Positions 60,860 to 64,000 of a stretch of DNA of 64,000 nucleotides are shown here, one piece after another. The translations under genes were made by a program, and so were the position numbers. Numbering within the stretch: position 1 is the stretch's first letter; every line of letters begins with the position of its first letter. The DNA comes from Phycisphaerae bacterium (GTDB lineage Bacteria > Planctomycetota > Phycisphaerae > UBA1845): positions 1 to 64,000 of the forward strand of contig JAJDDT010000072.1 in NCBI GenBank assembly GCA_029260165.1, written 5' to 3'. The notes beneath the pieces were generated by a model. The model was not told the DNA's origin. It saw nothing but the letters and a program-made list of their open reading frames with translations, and made no database searches.

Positions 60860-61273
60860 TCAGGCCATCAACCTTAGCACAGCCGACGCCATTGACTTTG
60901 TAATTTCCATCACCGAAACGTTGGCTTCGTACGCCCGGGCAGCCATCATTGCATTGACCATTTCAGTACTCGGATTGACATTGGGCATCATGACGTAACC
61001 CTTGTCCGGCCCGCTCTGGATCGCGTCCGGATGCTCCGGTTGGTACACTTTTCGCAAGGGACTGGGGTCGCGAACAATTTCGCGAATGTGCACACCCGCA
61101 GCATCGCGACCTTTGGCTGGATTGCCGCTGGCAAACATCGCAATACGCCGGCGAAACGGCCCACCATCCTCGGAACGCATCGAATACATATTCGCGACGT
61201 TGCCGGAAATCACATCGAGGTTTGTTCGATGAGCGGTCAAGGCCGACGCACTAATATCCATTGATCCAAACAT
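60860..61273 (-). CDS. flgC: flagellar proximal rod protein FlgC
   Basis: Rod subunit. 137 residues: MDISASALTAHRTNLDVISG near the start (usual MxIxASGLxA). YVMMPNVNPSTEMVNAMMAA and YEANVSVMEITKSMASAVLR form the C-terminal half. A second ATG at 61261 is possible. Confidence 0.95.
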   Translation of the reverse strand: MFGSMDISASALTAHRTNLDVISGNVANMYSMRSEDGGPFRRRIAMFASGNPAKGRDAAGVHIREIVRDPSPLRKVYQPEHPDAIQSGPDKGYVMMPNVNPSTEMVNAMMAARAYEANVSVMEITKSMASAVLRLMA

Positions 61274-61307
61274 AGACTATATCTTTCTATTCAAACCAAT
61301 CGAAACG

Positions 61308-61739
61308 CTAAATGGTTCCGCGAATCGCTTTTCTCATTCCATCAAAATAGCCACGCAACAACGTGTTCGTGGCTTCGTAGACCATGGCGTTGTCCGCAAG
61401 GTCGGTCATCAACGCTTCGATCGACGTGTTTGTTCCATCGTGAAAAAGAATGTTTCTGTTCGGAGATTTGGAAGGTGTCACTTCCAGATGGCCACCGACG
61501 TTGGTGCGAACCTGATCACTTTGAACATCAAGGACTTTTCTGAAATCGCTGCCCTTTTCTTCAAGAGCGGAACGCAGAGCCTGCTGAAAACCCTTCGTGT
61601 CGAGGTGTTTGGCTTTGTACCCCGGCATGTTCCAGTTCGCGACGTTGTCGGCGATGGTACGGTGTCGCGTTTCGGTAAACGTCAGCGTCGCGATGAGCGC
61701 GGGCGTGGCTCCACGGTTGGTAAGATTGTTCAGAATCAT
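61308..61739 (-). CDS. flgB: flagellar proximal rod protein FlgB
   Basis: Rod subunit and first gene of the flagellar operon. 143 residues: TPALIATLTFTETRHRTIAD, NVANWNMPGYKAKHLDTKGF are the rod motif, and YEATNTLLRGYFDGMRKAIR is the end. Start ATG 61739 has a perfect AGGAGG at 61748-61753. A sigma-54 promoter lies just upstream. Confidence 0.94.
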   Translation of the reverse strand: MILNNLTNRGATPALIATLTFTETRHRTIADNVANWNMPGYKAKHLDTKGFQQALRSALEEKGSDFRKVLDVQSDQVRTNVGGHLEVTPSKSPNRNILFHDGTNTSIEALMTDLADNAMVYEATNTLLRGYFDGMRKAIRGTI

Positions 61740-61779
61740 CCGATCATCCTCCTGCGACCAACATTGCCGGATCCAGACT

Positions 61780-61794
61780 GCATTTGGCGTGCCC
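61780..61794 (-). promoter_or_regulatory. sigma-54 (RpoN) promoter of the flgB operon
   Basis: On the minus strand the sequence reads GGGCACGCCAAATGC, against the consensus TGGCACG-N4-TTGC. The essential GG and GC are at exactly the right spacing, with two mismatches elsewhere. The predicted transcript start is about 61768, leaving a ~28-base leader with the AGGAGG site before flgB. A sigma-54 activator gene lies directly upstream. Confidence 0.75.
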
Positions 61795-61886
61795 GCAGGC
61801 AATCGCCGTTTTCAGCATTGATTTCCCATCGCCGGCTTGATGCGAGGCTGCATCGTCCGCGCAGCTGAGCGCAATTTCTGCGCAAC

Positions 61887-63281
61887 TCACGACACACCAA
61901 CCAGGGCTTCCTGATCGCGATCAGCCTTGGCAGCTTCCGCCTCACGCCACTGCTTCAGTTTCAAGCCGAGCGTTCTGACACCCATCCCGAGCGCCTTTGC
62001 AGACTTGACACGATGGCCTTCGTATTGCTTGAGGGTCCGCTGAATCAGTTGCCGCTCCATATCCTCGAGCATGCGACCGTGCCGAAGACTGCCAAATCCC
62101 GACGATCCGGACGGTGCAGACACGATCCATCTCCCAATATCCCTGACCGTCACCGTTCCACTCGTCGTCGCAGCCGCCCTCTGACACGCATTTTCCAACT
62201 CGCGGATATTCCCAGGCCAGCGGTAGCGACACAATTCCTCCATCGCATCAGGCTCCACGGCAAGCGGATCGGTGCCACTCCGACGGGCGATGCAATCGAG
62301 GAAATAGTCAATCAACTGCGGAATGTCCTCCTGACGTTCACGCAGCGGTGGTAATTGCAACGGCAGCACGTTGAGACGATAGAACAAATCCTCGCGGAAT
62401 TTATCCTTGCGAACCCATTCCTGAAGATCGCGATTCGACGTGGCGATGATGCGAACGTCCGCCCGCAAGGTCGCACTGCTTCCGACGCGTTCAAACTCAC
62501 CCTCCTGGAGAACGCGAAGCAGTTTCGCCTGCAATGGCAGCGCCATCTCCGATATCTCGTCAAGCAGCAGCGTTCCCTCGTGGGCAAGTTCAAACCGTCC
62601 CTTGCGAAGCTTGTCCGCACCGGTAAACGCACCCTTTTCGTGGCCGAACAGTTCGCTTTCCAGCAGATTCCCGGAAAGCGCCGCGCAATTCAGACACAGC
62701 ATCGGGCGTTCGCGACGTTCGGAGTTGGCGTGAATCGCAGCGGCGGCCAATTCCTTACCCGTGCCCGATTCGCCGGTGATCATCACCGTGGCTTCTCCGG
62801 AAGCGTATTGATTCATCAGCTCGTGGACATGCTGCATCACCTTGCTCCGGCCAACCATCCGGCGACCGCGACTCATATCCTCGAGTGACGTCTTGAGCGC
62901 TTCATTTTCGTGACGCAGTCGGCGATGGTTCAACGCCCGTTCGATTTGCAGTCGCAGACCATCCGCCTCGAATGGCTTTTGAACAAAATCAAACGCACCA
63001 AGTCGCATCGCCTCAACGGCTGTGTCTACCGATCCATAGGCTGTCATGACAATCACAGGCATCTCACAACGCGCTTCCTTCAGTGCGCGAAGGAGTGACA
63101 ACCCGTCCATCTGCGGCATCTTGAGATCGGTCAGGACCAGATCAAACGACGATTTCCGAATGACCGCGAGCGCTTTGACAGGATTCGCAAAGGATGTGAC
63201 ATCGAACCCGCCACGCTTGAGCGCCTGGGTAATCGAGTCACGCATGAGTTCCTTATCGTCAATGACGCAAATGTGGGGCAT
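61887..63281 (-). CDS. sigma-54-dependent response regulator (FlgR/FlrC/NtrC type)
   Basis: Activator of sigma-54 promoters. 464 residues: receiver with Asp52 (LVLTDLKMPQMDG) and Lys102; AAA+ domain with Walker A GESGTGKE (170-177), the sigma-54 contact loop GAFTGA (217-222), LLLDEISEM and RWPGNIRELENAC; and a C-terminal Fis-type HTH (LIQRTLKQYEGHRVKSAKAL). Start ATG 63281. The linked kinase and the sigma-54 promoter of flgB right after it make it the probable master switch of this flagellar locus. Confidence 0.95.
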   Translation of the reverse strand: MPHICVIDDKELMRDSITQALKRGGFDVTSFANPVKALAVIRKSSFDLVLTDLKMPQMDGLSLLRALKEARCEMPVIVMTAYGSVDTAVEAMRLGAFDFVQKPFEADGLRLQIERALNHRRLRHENEALKTSLEDMSRGRRMVGRSKVMQHVHELMNQYASGEATVMITGESGTGKELAAAAIHANSERRERPMLCLNCAALSGNLLESELFGHEKGAFTGADKLRKGRFELAHEGTLLLDEISEMALPLQAKLLRVLQEGEFERVGSSATLRADVRIIATSNRDLQEWVRKDKFREDLFYRLNVLPLQLPPLRERQEDIPQLIDYFLDCIARRSGTDPLAVEPDAMEELCRYRWPGNIRELENACQRAAATTSGTVTVRDIGRWIVSAPSGSSGFGSLRHGRMLEDMERQLIQRTLKQYEGHRVKSAKALGMGVRTLGLKLKQWREAEAAKADRDQEALVGVS

Positions 63282-63296
63282 AAGACCGAGACTCCG

Positions 63297-64000
63297 TTAT
63301 GATTCTGTAGACGACTGACCTGCCGGCAATGACACACAAAAGACAGCGCCGCCGAGTGGACCGTCTCCGACGATGACCCGCCCCCCGTGTGACGCGACAA
63401 TTCGATAGACGATGGCGAGACCCAATCCCGTCCCCGAGTCTTTGGTCGTGAAGAACGGCTCGAAAATCCGTTCCTTGATGCTGTCATGAATACCATCGCC
63501 GGTATCGCTGATTAGAATTTGCACCTCATCGTTGATGCGCGTAATCACGACACTGACATCACCGGCGTTGGCTGCATCCACCGCGTTGAACAGCAAATTC
63601 AGCAACGCACGCTGAATCTGCGCACCGTCGGCGGAGACAACCGTATCGCAGGTCCGGTAATCCACCCTGACACGACAACCCGTTTCCACCGCACGCGGAG
63701 CAACGAGTCGAACAACGTCCGTCATGATTTCACTCAACGTCACCTTTTGAAATCGACAGGTCCCCGGACCCGCGAACGCGAGCACATCACCCACAATTCC
63801 GTCAAGCGCCCGAACAGCCACCACAATCTGATCTGCCAGCGATTTGTTTTCCGGCGCGTTTTCCAGTTCCTTTGAAAGCATATCAGCGCAAAGGAGAATG
63901 CTACCCAACGGATTGCGCACCTCATGGGCAACGCCTGCAGCCATCTGCCCCAACGCTGCCAATCGCGCACGACGCTCCAGCTCCAAATCCTTTTCATGTA
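63297..64000 (-). CDS. sensor histidine kinase, C-terminal part (continues beyond the window)
   Basis: Phospho-donor of the regulator 15 bases downstream. The visible 234 residues contain the H box MAAGVAHEVRNPLGSI with the phospho-His, the N box LLNLLFNAVDAANAGD, and the G boxes (ISDTGDGI, TTKDSGTGLGLAIVYRIV). The frame is open to the window edge (…HEKDLELERRARLAALGQ), so the sensing part is outside. NtrB/FlrB-like; no membrane segment is visible in this part. Confidence 0.93.
   Translation of the reverse strand, partial: HEKDLELERRARLAALGQMAAGVAHEVRNPLGSILLCADMLSKELENAPENKSLADQIVVAVRALDGIVGDVLAFAGPGTCRFQKVTLSEIMTDVVRLVAPRAVETGCRVRVDYRTCDTVVSADGAQIQRALLNLLFNAVDAANAGDVSVVITRINDEVQILISDTGDGIHDSIKERIFEPFFTTKDSGTGLGLAIVYRIVASHGGRVIVGDGPLGGAVFCVSLPAGQSSTES

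Overview
This window looks like a piece of a planctomycete chromosome, most likely of the class Phycisphaerae. That is inferred from its moderately high G+C, huge secreted proteins built from thrombospondin-type-3 and dockerin-like repeats, an unusual ClpS-like protein, an exosortase, and one long flagellar locus. No rRNA, tRNA, plasmid or phage gene was seen, and no CRISPR array.

Left part (1-8000): the tail of an IS5-like transposase abuts the last ~35 codons of an ECF sigma factor gene, so the IS appears to have cut that gene. Then come a fatty-acid desaturase (+), a convergent single-domain globin (-), and a minus-strand operon of two membrane GTPases plus a SMUG1-type uracil-DNA glycosylase. 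A small lipoprotein is divergent from the GTPases. Surface-protein block (8030-15928): a 1991-residue secreted protein with roughly 75 calcium-binding-type repeats of 21 residues, followed after a strong hairpin by a second secreted protein with cohesin-like and dockerin-like parts. A relative of the latter sits at 31860-33287, between two direct repeats that each carry the 3' end of tadA.

Middle part (16722-38204): HTH-receiver regulator, TMTC-like membrane TPR protein, miaB, clpS-like gene, ftsK with a very acidic tail, an envelope set (TPR lipoprotein, small lipoprotein, Tad/CpaC-type secretin), an exosortase with a companion membrane protein, the hemC-hemB-tadA operon, a three-gene glycan operon (glycosyltransferase, sugar-isomerase-like cupin, methyltransferase), a cation diffusion facilitator and dapF. 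The last two have promoter -10 boxes so close to the ATG that their mRNAs may be leaderless.

Right part (38205-64000): about 25 kb of minus-strand flagellar genes. In transcription order they are: two-component kinase (cut by the window edge), sigma-54 response regulator, flgB, flgC, fliE, fliF, fliG, fliH, fliI, fliJ, motE-like, fliK, flgD, flgE, flbD, motA, motB, fliL, fliN, fliO, fliP, fliQ, fliR, flhB, flhA, flhF, a small membrane protein, fliA and a small acidic protein. A good sigma-54 promoter stands in front of flgB, just after the sigma-54 regulator gene. fliM is missing from its usual place between fliL and fliN, and FliN instead carries four copies of the motif that in FliM and FliY binds CheY-P. 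flhG is also absent from its usual place after flhF.

Coordinates and start codons were read by eye from ribosome-binding sites and overlaps. Protein names rest on recognised motifs, not on database searches.
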